In this document: piece by piece, positions 46,521-59,500 of the stretch
How the letters are laid out: each line of letters begins with the position of its first letter
Numbering within the stretch: position 1 is the stretch's first letter
NCBI RefSeq assembly: GCF_001649575.2
Contig: NC_051438.1
Coordinates: 9,869,445-9,933,444, forward strand
DNA from: Kryptolebias marmoratus
Lineage: Eukaryota > Chordata > Actinopteri > Cyprinodontiformes > Rivulidae
Reading direction: 5' to 3'
DNA: 64,000 bases
Made by a program: the position numbers and the translations under genes
The notes under the pieces: model-generated
Told to the model about the DNA's origin: nothing
Databases searched by the model: none
The model's input: the letters and a program-made list of their open reading frames with translations, nothing else

Positions 46521-49500
46521 GTGAGTCAGACACACCCCTTAAACCAACAGGCATATAAATACAGCTTTATGTGGGCTATGCATATGCCTCACTGTGTAAT
46601 GATATTAAGCTCTGGCATGGTCAAATCTGAGGTTATTGTCCAGAAAAATGTAAAGTTACTAAAAAGGCAGTGTGGTTTTATTTAATTTTCATCAGATAAT
46701 GAAGGAACTGACCAATGTGGAATAACGTCTGGGGCCGTCACTCATTCTGAGCTGGGCGCACAAAATCTCACATCGCCACAACCCCCAACCTGACTGATGA
46801 GTGTCATTTTTGTTTTTATTTTATTTTATTTTATTTTTTAATTGTTCCCGGTGTGCTCTGAGAACCGTTTACAAGATTGTGTGTTTGTCAGCTGTGTAAA
46901 ATTAGCTGCAGCGTATGCTGGAATAATACTACGCAGGAAGTAAAACCAGGCGTTTCAGAGTCGATGCTTTGATGTGCAAGTGACCTCTGGGGGGAGGAGG
47001 AGGAGGAGGGGTGGAGGACTCCAGTGGAAGGAGATGCAAAGTTTTCTTTTTTTTTTTTTTTTTTTTTTTAATAAAATATCCCTGACAGGGTAGGAAATAT
47101 TTCTGGGGCTGTGTCCAGCTTTTGTATCTGCCGCACCTTGATGCAAAGATGCTGCATTGTTTGTGAGTTATTTGATTCTCTACTCTCTTCCCCTTTTTTT
47201 TTTTCTTACTCGGCTTTTTGTACAAACATGTTTCCTTATGCGCAGTCCAAGCCATGTCGTAAACCTTTTCTTATATTAACTTTAGGAGTGCGTGTTCAGA
47301 TGCGTTCAAATAGTACAAAAGGAGCATTTTCAGCCCTTAATTCTTCAACAAAAAGATATTTTGTGTTATTTAGTATTAGAGTTCAGTTCCTATGATTTGC
47401 TATTTACAGTCAAAGATGTTTCTTTTTTTTTATAACATTGATGTTGTCTGTTAAACTGGCTGATTGTTGAACCTTTATTGCAGATTTTGTTCTTGGCACA
47501 TCTTGAAAAATGACTAAACCGTGTCCTTGAGGAAATGAGACTGCTGCATTTTGACTTTGATTAGAACTTTTTTCCTCCTGATCTAAATTGTATTTGTGAA
47601 CCGCCGCACGTTGTTGCTATGACATTCGCCTGGCTCCCGTTCAGCTTCCTGCTTCTATCTTTAGGCAGCCTTTTTAAGCATGAGCTAAATAGAGAAAGCG
47701 TGTGGGTGAAAGAGAGAAAAAAGGGGTGGGAGCGAAGGGAAGAGAGAGAGAGAGATGCTCCCTTTGTCACGGCCCTCCCCTGGGGTTGGGAACGCGGACA
47801 CGTAACACCAGAATATCCTTCTGTGTTGTTTGTGCGGCCAGGGAAGCAAATTTGTTACTAAAGTGTTGAGTTTCAAACTACTGTGAGTTTATTTACCGCT
47901 AATATATTTATCTACACCAAAACTAAATATGGCGCATAAAAGAGTGACAGTCAGTGCAGTCGCTTAAACAAAATGGCATGGCAACATCACAACAAGATGG
48001 TGGGATAGCGTAGCTGCTGCGCCTCACATGGCTGTCATGCTCGGATGTGCTGCTTGGGATCCAGTTTAGTGTTTGTTCCAGTCTTCCTGTTATGATGACG
48101 ACTGGAGACTTGAGGCCGCAGGCGGAGAGAAAGCTTTCTCACTGCAGTGGATTAGCTACTAATGCTGACGCCTCTCTTCTCCCTTTCATTTAAATGGATT
48201 TCTCCCCCATGCGCTCTCCTCTCTTCTCCTTTTTTTTTTCGCTGCAAAAAAAAAAAAAGCCCCGAAGACGATCACCTTTTTTCGTTCGTCCCTACTCATG
48301 TCTACTTTTTGTCCTGTCCCGTTGTGAACTCGGACGAAATGACAAACTTCAGTCGCAGCAGTCTTTCATCCCTGTGCAGACGGGTTTTCTGTGTCACTAA
48401 TGCTGTGCTCAAAGCTCACCTGTCAAGTTCTCCAAAAAAAAGTTTTCTCTTATTAAGGACTGCATGCATATTAATTAAATCTTAGATGATTAGGTTTGTG
48501 TCAACCTAGGGGTTTTGTGGCAGAAATCATATTATGCAATGGTCCCTATTTATCATGAAAGCATGAGTCAGCAGGCTCGTTGGCCAAACAAGAACGAAAG
48601 GATAAAAAAAAAAACAGGAAAATTTGGAGTTGAAGGACTTGTTATTTCTAAACAGCAACAGCAGCAGCGCACATGTGTCTTAACGGTTAATTTACCAAAC
48701 ACACACAAAGATTTGATTTGGATGATACGCTCCTTTTATAACACTTTGATACACTCATGCACACTTCACATACTCTTTATGTTGTATTCAGGATTAATCT
48801 GTCAGGATGTGTGAGTCAGTGTGTTGACATCTTCATTATTTTGGTGAGTAACGAAGAGCACCAGCGAGTGATATCTCTGCCAAACACACACTGCGTGTGC
48901 CATTGTACCCGAGGCTTTATTTTACAGGAGCCATGGGAATAGGTGTTCCTCAAAATAACTTTGTGCGCGCACAGTTTGCACGGTGAACCGCTGGTGACCC
49001 AGAATCCTTCATCGATGTTCATTCGGCATTGTTCACCTGCCAACGCGCCAACAGCTAAAGCTGTTTCAGAGCACACAGTGAGCTCTGATTAATGGCACTG
49101 CCCCTGACTGAATCTTAACCGGATGGTTGTGTCAGAGCTTCCCTAGGCTTCTTCTGCCAAAAAGAAAAAACTGTTTCTGTGTGTCAGGTGTGTGCATGCA
49201 CGACTTGCTGCTGAGGGCGCGCGTGTATATGTGTGTGTATGTGGGGCTGCATTTATGCTGAGTGTGTTTTTATGTGTGTTTGGGGAAAAGGAGATGGGTT
49301 TTCTCTTATATAACTTTATAGAAGGATTCAGCGACTCCCGACAAAAGCCTCTTCCAGTTTTCAGCTGGCTCTGTGTTCCCTGGGACTAAAAGAGCTGTTC
49401 TCACTGGCGTGTCCTGTTTTACAGCATCTCTCCATTATGCTCTGCATTTTGTCAGATCGTGCTTGTTCAGACTCGTGCTTGTGCGGTTTATCTCTCATCG

Positions 49501-51479
49501 GGGCCAAATTATCATTCCATAACTCACTTAGAGTATGCTAAGTAGCTGAGACAGTAAAGAGGTTTTTTAATGATTATCATGAGAAGCAATAATTTCTCTT
49601 ATAAAACAGTTTAAAGCATACCACCTGTAAAATCCAAAGATAGGATTGTGTGTGTAATTTTCTGATTGTCAGTGTCCAACATTTGTGTGACATGCTGCTT
49701 TTTTCATGGTCATTTGACAAATTATTAGGGACAGAAATATCCTTGGCTCTTAGGACAACATAGCCAGCATGTGATAGGTGCAGTAATATGATCCTTTACT
49801 GTCTGACAGTACTGTCTTATAATGGAAACCCCGCAGGCAAAACATGTAACAGTTGTCTTTTTGCTGAAAAAGTGTGGAGTTTTCTATGTATGTAATGTTT
49901 CCACTGACCAAAAAAGCCTGTCTTTCTTTTATTCACTTTGCTTTTTATTGAACTATAATAATGACCTATAGATGACAAAGGTGCTCGGCTAGCTGCTGTA
50001 TTTAAATCCACTCTACGGAGCTGCCTGTCTGTAGCATGAGCTGCACCTTTTACTTACACCCTCATTTCACCCTCATTTCGTATGTGCCTGGTCCACCTGC
50101 CACTGAAACTTAGCAAGGACCTTAGGCAACGTTTGGCTTACTTCACAATAGTGTAACTGACGTATGGTTGTATCTTAATTATTATTGGACTTACAATCAT
50201 GTTTTCTGTGAAACAAGATCTATGTATCTAGTTGATAAATATGTAAATGTGTAAATTTGATTTGGACGTAACTTTGTCCGCATGCAGGCCAGTTATGGGT
50301 ATGTAAATTAGTTGACTCTCAAGGATCTGGCACCAGAACTAGAACTGGCATAAAGTGGTGACATCACAGGTAGATGCATAGTGTTATCAGGTAGTTGCTG
50401 GAGCATCCAACAGTCAGTCAGTAAAAAAAGATCACCAGACACAAGGCATGAGATTATTACCAGTTTCGTGTTAAACAAGGGCTTCAAAAGTAGCCAGCAT
50501 TTGGTGAAAATCGCCTTTATAAAAAATACCTTCATTCAGGCACATTTTCACCAGACACTTTTCGTTGATTGACCAAAGATATTTTGTAAACGGTTGCCTA
50601 GAAGAGTCCCTGTGTTATCCACGATCTGCATAATGATGCAAAATGTAATTTTATTTACAATAAACGGTGATTTTCTTCCTCCCCGAGTTTGTTTTTGATC
50701 ATTTTTGTTGATCCATGGGCACAGCCATGTTTGAGCAAGCACCGTTGTTGTAACACCACCACTGATTTGACAAGAGTTCTCATTTATCTGCCGAGGCTTC
50801 TGATACTAGGGGCATGACACTGCGCCATTTTCCCGGCAGTGGATGACAGATGCTGTAACGTCCCAGAAAAGAACAGTTTGATTCTATCAACCAAAAAGAA
50901 TGACTAGACAATCTGTTTCAAACCACTCAACATAATTTTATTCAAATCCATTTTACAAGATTACTTACTTCTTTTACTTGGGGGATAGTTCCTTGTCTTG
51001 GCTAAATGAATTCTCCATCTGATTCTCTGAGAACTCTCCCAGGCCTGCCAAAAGGCCCAAAATGCTCACAAATTTGCCTAAAAAACTGTTGATTTCGGAC
51101 TCTTCAAACACTCTCCCAGCCTTGTTCCAAACGCCAGGAAAATGCATTTCTGGTGTTCTAAATTTCAAAATTTTCTGGGGGAGGTCCTCTAGATTGCCCT
51201 AGGTCAATTGTCCTGTGGATGGTCAGCCCCCTACTTTTTCTAAATAGCCTCCTACTCCTGAAACTTTTGAACCCCCTGGTTAAAAACTCATGGTATCAGG
51301 AAAAACTCAAATTTGTCCATCATACGGTTTCAGTTTAAATGCATTTTTATAAGATACCAGAGACAATAAAACCAAATAAAACCAAATAAATCATATGTGT
51401 GCACATTTAAAATTTTGTTTTAACACCATAATCCCATGGTATGAAACCTGGCATGTGGGGTGTACAGATGTCACAGGGA

Positions 51480-52230
51480 CGTGAAGTTGGAACATGAGGG
51501 GGCCCACACAGGTTCTGGCTGCCCAAGAGACATACCTACATCAAGCAAGGACTGTCATATTGTGCACTGAGCATTACAGAAACTGAATAATATCTGTTCC
51601 TGCTGACGAGACACAGGTATTGAACTCTTTACATCTTGTGTCATCCCACACTGTGTCCCCACAACTGGCACCAGCTGGACTTTGGGTTTGCCATTCCTTG
51701 TGTAGGTTGTTTTAAACACCAGAGTAGAGACGTCTGCCTTTGGAGTGGTGCTACAACCAGGAGGCATAGACTGATGACGAGTGGAGTTGTAACATGTTCA
51801 GTGTTGAATCTCGGTTCTTCGTTATCATGAATGACCATTGTATGTGCGTATGGCAGCACTGTGGAGAGACACAGCAGCATTAGTCATGATGCGGGGAGCC
51901 ATATGAGGCCTGGTGGCACAGCACCGCACCAGTGACAACCTGTTTCCAAGCGTCTTACCCCTCTCAGATAGAACCCTGGTTTAGTCCTTCAGCAGGACAA
52001 TATTCATCCCCACTGCATCATGTCGAGGTCCCCCTGTGACCAGCCGGGTCCCCTGGTCTTTCCCTGATTGAGCATGTGTGGGATCAGCTTGGGATCAGTC
52101 GGACCTCAAGGGCCCATTACCACAGCTGCGGGTTGACTCACTCTAGGCTGGGATACTAGGCTGTGTGACTTGGTTCTGCACCAAGTCGTCACTTGCATCC
52201 AGGCCTGAGGGGTGGCACACTCTGCTAACA
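51480..52230 (+). pseudogene. Tc1/mariner-type transposase relic
   Basis: On the plus strand the pieces ESRFFVIMNDHCMCVWQHCG (near 51810, like the DESRF...VWRR box), PGLVLQQDNIHPH (near 51980, like FQQDNARPH) and a frame-shifted W-FPD*...VWDQLG-type block (near 52060) appear in the right order. Stops and frame changes interrupt every part. A Tc1-like lineage is clear, but it differs from the relics at 38110 and 58590. It is inactive. Confidence 0.7.
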
Positions 52231-55200
52231 TGAAACCAGCAGTGTGCTCGTCCACCAACTGCATTATCCATTTGATCTGATATTTTCACACGACCTTTCA
52301 ACACACACACACATTTCATTTCCCCGACTCTGTCCGAGTTTTGTCAGTGAGCATAAAAGTATCCCATTACTCCATAGATTTCTACATTTTTAAATTCAAA
52401 ACCAAGTTCATTTCTCTTGAAAAGTACTCAGTCTTGCCCTGGATTTGGATCTGTATTCTCAAAATAGTTTTATATATGACTATAAAATTGCACAACGTGG
52501 CACCTATAAGGTTTTAAAATCCATCTTTTTGCTTTATATTTACATTTATACAATCTTCCTATTCATTTATTCAGAGAAGGGAAAAGTAGGCATGCTCCTT
52601 TTCAGCCTGCAGCGCAATGCTCACAGGAATGGTGCTAACAATTATTCATCACATGGTCAATAGGTTACCTTATTTTAGACAGTCAGTCTGATTTCACTAA
52701 CTACTTAGTTCTGTTTTTATTTTGCAAAAGGTATAAAAACAGCTCTGCTCCAGCTCATTTTATCCTGCCCTTAAAATAATGAGACAGAAGCTAACTGCCT
52801 GTACGGTTTTCTGCTAGTTAGGATATATCCTGGAGGCCTCTGTGAACGATGGGCTGCATTTTTCTGGCAGCTGCCACTTCTCATGTACATTATTTAGCTT
52901 AACTTTCTCCCTCTGACCTCTCTGCTATTGTGCTACACCACACGTGGCATCAGAGAAAACTCTCCCATCACTATTATGCAACCACCTTGTACCTTTTCCA
53001 CATTCCCCCGCCCTTTCATATCTGACCAGAGAGCTCATCCACCTCTTTTCATCCTCTTCTGAGATCAGGTTTTCTTCCCACCGTTGTTTTTTTTTTTGTT
53101 TGTTTGTTTTTTTTCCCCCTCCACTATGTTCCCTCACCTTGCCTGCCCTCGCCTCATCCGTTCCTCCCTACAGGCATGCGAAAACACCTGCCTCCTCCAG
53201 CCTGGTGTATGTACGCAAGTTTCTGTCCTCAGCCTTGCCTTTGCGCAGTCGTATGTTTTAGGGAGCTTGTTAGTGAATGTCACAGGACCTTCACGCTATG
53301 AAGTCTTTGATTAGAGGAGCCGGCCCGTTCACAAAATACGAGGCGTCGAGACAAACAAAATGCCAAACCGGTCCTCAGCTAAGTAAAAATTCACAGCAGA
53401 CAGAGTTTCTTGTCTGAATATTTTATCCTGCTTTATTTTTAGCAACGGAGAAGAGCGAAGGTGCAGCTCTCCATTAAAAAGCCGCTGTCGGACAGCAGGT
53501 GGAGCTTTTATGGCTGCCATGAGTTGCGCATTTACTGTCGCGGACGTGACAGCTGATTGAAGTGGGTGAGTGGGTTCTTTAGGGCCGAACGTTTCCCTTC
53601 CCAGATAAGTGGCCTCGCCATAAATGTTACAGTAACAAAACTAAGCGTAGAGTATTTTACTCCTGTAAGCAGGAGTGCAGAACAGTCCGAAACACCAGGG
53701 AGGATACAGTGGCACAAGCCTCCCGGTGTTCCGGGCCGCAGGTGGCAGAAAGTGCGCTGATGAATGGTGACACTCGTGAGCACGCTCGAAACCACTCCGA
53801 GCCAGCAGACATCAGAGTGCTAGTAACGCGGCGCTGATTCAGGCAACCAACCAGATCACGGTTCATCCGCGTGTCGCTCTCGTGCCACAGCTGGGGCTTC
53901 AAATGATCTGTTTGCTTAATTTTAGAGCGCGCCGGCGCCGGTTCAGATTTGAGAAACAAATCAAATGCGGGAGTTTATTTTCGGCAGCGCTCCCCGATGT
54001 TGCCCTTTTGTTGCCGTTTGTGAAAAGCCGTAGCGCTGCGTTTGGGGAGCTTGGTTCAGCAGAAGCACTTTCCCCCTCTGTGGGAAGTTCCAAAGTGGTA
54101 ATTTAACACGGCCGTTCTTTCAGGAAGTACCTGTAAGTTGTTCGAATAAAACAACAAAAAAAGTCGACCTATCTTTATTCTTCATCGTCTCGAAAAGGAT
54201 TGTTTTAGCTACAGCAAACAAGGAGGGTTTGACTGAGTGCTTCTTGGATCAATTGGATTTTTTTTTTTCTTCAGGTCCAAAATAAGTGTTTTGTTGTAGT
54301 TTTATGGATTTGATGTTTTTATGCCAATATAAACCAAAGCTACTTTAACTTTACTATCAAAGTAGTGGCAATCATCAAAGAAAACAAAACTATGAGGAGT
54401 GGTAAATTGGAACTTGCCTCTACTGTAGGGTGCTTTTGTGGCATTTTCTGTAAGTAAGTTCATGCGGCGCTTATCCAAAGACTCCAATAAGTCATGCAGT
54501 CTCACTGGGGGCTGACACAAAAGAACACAGTCGCAGCGAAGTTTCATAATGCACAGAAACTGCACTGAGTTTTCATTCAAAACTAGATCATTTCGCTGGC
54601 CCCACAGCTAGAACACAAATAAGTAGGACTATTGAAGCTATTTGGATTAGAATTGTGGAGATACACCTTTTGTTAAAGGAGATTTAAGCATGACTTCTTC
54701 ACCTCGCTTGGCATGACCCCCCTTGTTTCTCAGTTGGATCTTTCCTGCTCCGCTTCTCGACTCTCCGTGCGCTCTGACCCACTGACTGGACTTCAGACCT
54801 GCGAGCCAAACGGAGCTGAACGAATAAACAGCTGATGGCCGAACAATGGTGACAAAGACTGCGTTCAGGAAAAGTCCGGCGATTTATTTTTGGGGCATGC
54901 TTTGTGGCTTGAAGGCCTTGGAGGAAGCAGGAAGTCAGTGTGGTTGCCGTGGGGATGGGAGGAGAAGAAAAGAATCGGAGCAGACTGCAGGGGAAATGGG
55001 TGTGGTGGGCTTTGCCTTCCATTAGTGAAATACCTACTGACCACAAACAGATTCATTTGCAAGCGCTGAAAATTCTAGTTTTATTTTGGGAAGGATTTTC
55101 TAAATATGTAGCTAGTTAGCCAAAGGCCAGCGGGTTCAGTAATGACTTCAGAGAAGGTCCAGACTTTGATCCAGAGATAAAGTCAAACAGCTGACCTCAT

Positions 55201-55779
55201 TCATGCAGATGGTCAGCGCTCATTATCACCGTCATTTTCACTATTTGTGGTATTTTTTAAATCAGATGCCAGGCACATTTCACCCGGTTCACTGGATTTC
55301 TAAATCATCAGATTAGATAAACAAATGGGTGTCCAGCAGGTTCCAAAAAAAAAGTATGAGATATCCTCTGAACTGAAGTTTAGAGTTTGCTGCGCTTACT
55401 GTATGCGTTGAAATGGAGCTAATGTGTAGTCCTGACTAAAGCTTTTATCAGAGATACGGTTTCAGTTTTTGTGACAATTCACATTGTTTTTAGATTTTTG
55501 TTTAGTGTAAACAGATGCATATCTGTTATCAGAGCAAAAAGGCTTTTTATTTTTTTTTAGCTTCAAATGTTTCTAGCAAAATCCCATTTTCACTCTGCTT
55601 TTGCTGTGGCGCAACATTACCTGCTAACTTTATTTTAGTATAGTGATATTTTGAGCACAGGTGAAGCCGTATAAGGTACACTTTGAAGTCACACTATCAA
55701 GCTAATTAGCAGACTGGTTGCTGTCAGGGAGGCGCAGATGTGCTTAAAATCTTTGTCTTCTTGTGTTAGCAAAGGTTGC

Positions 55780-56460
55780 CTCGAAAGAAAAACAGGCGGC
55801 CGTCATGAAACTTCAAGGTTTCGTTGCTGTAAAGAAGCTTTCCGGATGTCCAAGAGCATCTAGCAACCTCCTCATGAGGAGTGTTTTGCAGTGCAAAGTT
55901 TAAGGATTACCAGGAACCCTGCACGAGGAACGGGGACTGGACAGCAGAAGACTTTTGGCTGTTTCAGACATCTGGAAAGCCATTTTTTCTGTTGAAGAAA
56001 AGGCGAGGCCTACCATGAGTCCTGTGTCTTTTCATCAATGAAGCACCCTGATATTATTCATGAGTGTGTGTGTGTGTGTGGGGGGGGGGTCTGACTCAGA
56101 GTTCTGCCCAAGAACACCAACATGAATGGAGAGTGGGATCAAGAGCATCACCCCTCCTACAATTCAGACACAGTTCAGTGGTGATCCGTGTACTTTTCGG
56201 CGCGATAGAACACAGTGTTGCTAAACAAACGTGCGAACAAAGCAGCTCAAAGATCAGAACATTAAATTGTTCGACCGGAGGCCAGGAAAATCCCCGATTC
56301 TTCATCTCATTGAGAACCTGTAGTCGGTTTTTCTAAAACCCAGAGAAGAAGAAGACAACAACTTGGGTAATAGGACAAGAATTTGGCGCAGAAGTGGAGA
56401 TCCAGCAGGTTTGTCAAAGATCCGAAGATGGCTCTCACCTCTGCAAACACAGACTCTTTG
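55780..56460 (+). pseudogene. Mariner/Tc1-type transposase relic
   Basis: Readable pieces on the plus strand include MNGEWDQEHH (near 56120), DPCTFRRDRTQCC (near 56180, matching FQ-DG-PCH) and NIKLFDRRPGKSPILHLIEN (near 56260), which corresponds to PGNSPDLNPIENLW with the Trp codon changed to a stop. A TG/poly-G tract (56062-56089) has expanded inside the coding part. It is inactive. Confidence 0.65.
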
Positions 56461-57289
56461 TACAGATCTCGTTCATGTGCTTACAGCTTATGAAGTGGTT
56501 TCAGAAACATGTAAAAACAAAAAATCAATCTATTTCAAAACAGCGAAACACAAGATTTGTATCAACCTCTCGGCCGTGCCCAGCTAAGCAAGAAAGGTCT
56601 TGAACGTGATCGTCTCAAGGTTACCGTGCTTGTCAGTTCTTGCCTACATTGTGGCGCACAGATGCTTTTCAAAGTGGCCAAACTTCCTGCTTACATTCCA
56701 CCAGGATATTACGGAATATTATAAAAGGATATTGCCCTGGGTGATAAATTGGATATTAGCACTTTATGTCAGTGTTTCTCAACCCCTCCTGTTTTTCTTG
56801 AAGAAAAAAAAAACCACACACACACACAACCCTCGCTTGTATCAAGAAAGGAGCTGGATCTCGCTGCCACTGGGCCTTGCACAGGTGTGGTCACACGTGC
56901 ACGCGCACAAGGAGGAGAGCCGCTTCCCAGACTTTACGACCCTTTGCACAACGATCTGTCCCGCTTTTGTTTTCATGAGAGCGCTGAAAGACACCTTAAG
57001 CTTTCATAATATGTTTTGTCCGAAAATGAGACATCGGCTGTGATTTATTTATTTATTTTTTTTCTGACAGATTGTTATGAACTCCGCATTTTGTTACTCA
57101 GAAAAGGTACATAATGCTAACCGGGTGTGCGTTCTCCTGAAATATTTCCGTTGCACCAACTTGAATGTAAGCAAGCATTGTTTCCCACACACTGTAGGCG
57201 GGAATGTAGAGCTTCATTACTTATTATTTTTATGGCCCGTCGCCAAAAGGTATGGGATAATGTTCTTGTGCGTGTGTGTCCGTGTGTCT

Positions 57290-57890
57290 GTCTGTTAGCA
57301 ACATATCTCATGAATCACTGGACAAATTCTAAAAAAAACTCTCCGAAAGTAATTACTAGATGCACATCTACAGCTTATTACCTTTTAAAGTCAACCCAAT
57401 CCAAGATGGCCGCCACAGCTAATTGAACTTTACCAACACAAAAAAGGCTAGAACTCAGTTTTTTTTACAGATATTGAGCTGAAATTTAATGTAGCAGTAG
57501 GTGAGACTGAACCACAACACATACTCCTAGGGCGAACTGATTGCACAAGATCCTTGTTTAAAACTTTGCCATTAACTGTTGTAGTCAACTCTGTCTGTCT
57601 GTTAGCAAAATATCTCATTAATCACTGGATGAATTATGTTGAAACTTTGCAAAAGTAATGACTAGATGTTCATGTACAACTGATTGCTTTTTAACGTCAA
57701 CCCATTTCAAAATGGCCACCGCAGCTAATCGACTTTATCAAACACAAAAATGACTACAGTTCAGTCGTTTTTACAGATACTGACCTAAAATTTAATATGT
57801 TGGTAGATAAGAGTCATTCACAACACATACTCTGAGCGTGACATCTCGCAGTATTGCACGAGATCACGCCTAACTTTAACTTCAAGGTTT
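57290..57890 (+). repeat. Family A repeat, tandem pair of about 305-bp units
   Basis: Two head-to-tail units begin at about 57296 (AGCAACATATCTCATGAATC) and 57603 (AGCAAAATATCTCATTAATC). Each holds a GTCAACCCA block followed by CAAGATGGCCGCCACAGC (57402-57419) or its variant AAAATGGCCACCGCAGC (57709-57725). The right unit ends with CATACTCTGAGCGTGACATC. This is the best-preserved copy in the window. Confidence 0.7.
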
Positions 57891-58589
57891 GATCAAAACT
57901 TCTCAACAGAAGATGATTTTAGTTTAGATTTTCTAGTTTGCATAGAGCATCTTTGAAGAGCTTGTGGGGAGTGGTGGGAGGTAACCTGTAGGTTAAAAAA
58001 TAATTTTAGTTCCTAGAAATTCACTAAACGCACCTCCAAAGTAGCTTTTTGTGGCCCCGTGTTAACATCTACTATGGAAATACAGTGACACTTGATAGCA
58101 CAGTGCTAACCTTTCCCAAGGAAAGGGCTTTGTGCACACATTTGTGATATTGATTAAGAGGATATTGTTGGACACTTGAGGTCTGGCCGGAGTCCAGTTT
58201 GGTGACATTAGGTTGGCCTCTGTTAGCTTTTTGCTAACTTTTCCCTCTGGCTTACTTTGACCGATTTGCACTGCAGCAGCTGTCACAGTCGAGTGAGGAG
58301 ACAGCAGCTGCTTCCATGACCTGAGTTCAGGGTTCGTTTTTACATAAGAGGGGAAAAAGGGTAAGATCCTGTGAGTTTAGCGTTGTGGTTGCAGTAACAG
58401 GCATTATATCAGGCTTAAGACAAAATACCCAAAATTCAATAAACAAAGTTTCTGTTTTTATTGTCCGTCTGGATTCTGCTGTTACAGTAGGTCGCAAACA
58501 CGTCCTGCAGATGGCATGGGCGGGGCGTCGCTTGTTTACACCAATCTTTAAATCATAGCAGAGTTTCCCAGCTGAAATGTGATCCGGGC

Positions 58590-59500
58590 TTATTATTCCA
58601 GGATCTTTAACTGTTTGTCCTTAAACCAGTAGAGAGTATCTTCAGCCGTGTGTTTCGGCTCGTTGTCTTGCTGGAAGGCGAACCTCCGTCCCGGTCTCAA
58701 ATTCCCGGAAGACTCCAATAGATTTTCCTCAAGAGTTTCCTCTATATTTGTGCCATCCAGCTCTCTTTCAACCCTGACCGGTTTCCAAGTCCCTGCTGGT
58801 GAAATCAGCCCCACATCATGATGCTGCCACTACCCTGCTTCACTGTGGGAATGATGTTAGGTGTGCTCCTTGATGGCCAGAATGTTCTGTTTTAGTCTCA
58901 TATGACCACAGCACCTTCTTACACACGTTTAAGACGTCGCCAATATGCCTTTTATCTAATTTCAGTCTGTCTTATTTTTTTTAGGCAGTGTTTTTTTTCT
59001 GTGGTGACGCAAGCTTTTAATTTTCTAATAATGGATTATAGTGTGCCCCGTGGGATGTTCGGGGTTTGGGATCATTTTTTTTAATAACTCCCTGATCTGT
59101 ACTTCTCCACATCCTTGTCTGTGACCTGCGTGGAGAGTTCCTTGGTCTTCATACTGTCTCCTGCTCAGTGGTAAATCACACTACTTAGAGGTGCTGCACT
59201 GGTGGAGCTCATTTGACACTTTGATTGCTCACAGGCGGAGCTCATTTAACTAATTATGTGGCTTCTGAAGGTAGGAGCTTCAAAGGAAGAGAGTGAGACC
59301 AAATACACACACTACTGTTCAGTTTTATCCTTTTTGCATTATTACAAAGACATTTTTTACCCTAATCTTTTTTTTTTTTTTTTTTTTTTTTACCAATCCT
59401 GCATAGGTCCATTACTCATATTCAAATTCAAAATGTTTGAGAGAATGCCGAAGGAGGTGAATACTTTTGCAACCCACTTTACGAGGTTGTAATAACGTTA
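58590..59500 (-). pseudogene. Tc1-like transposon relic
   Basis: The minus strand encodes ILEENLLES-type and PGRRFAFQQDNEPKHTAEDT pieces at 58593-58720, the classic second-Asp box of Tc1 transposases. Upstream on the same strand, the start of the protein (MKTKELSTQV-like, near 59148) and the Tc1 leader sequence (AACTAATTATGTGGCTTCTGAAGG on the plus strand, in pieces) are recognisable. The central part is deleted and frame-shifted. An outer end with GTGAATACTTTTGCAACCCAC lies near 59458. It is inactive. Confidence 0.8.

Noticed and set aside
46925..47260. Lys-rich and Pro-rich open frames near the poly-T run
   Set aside because: Produced by homopolymer and (GGA)n tracts; no coding support.
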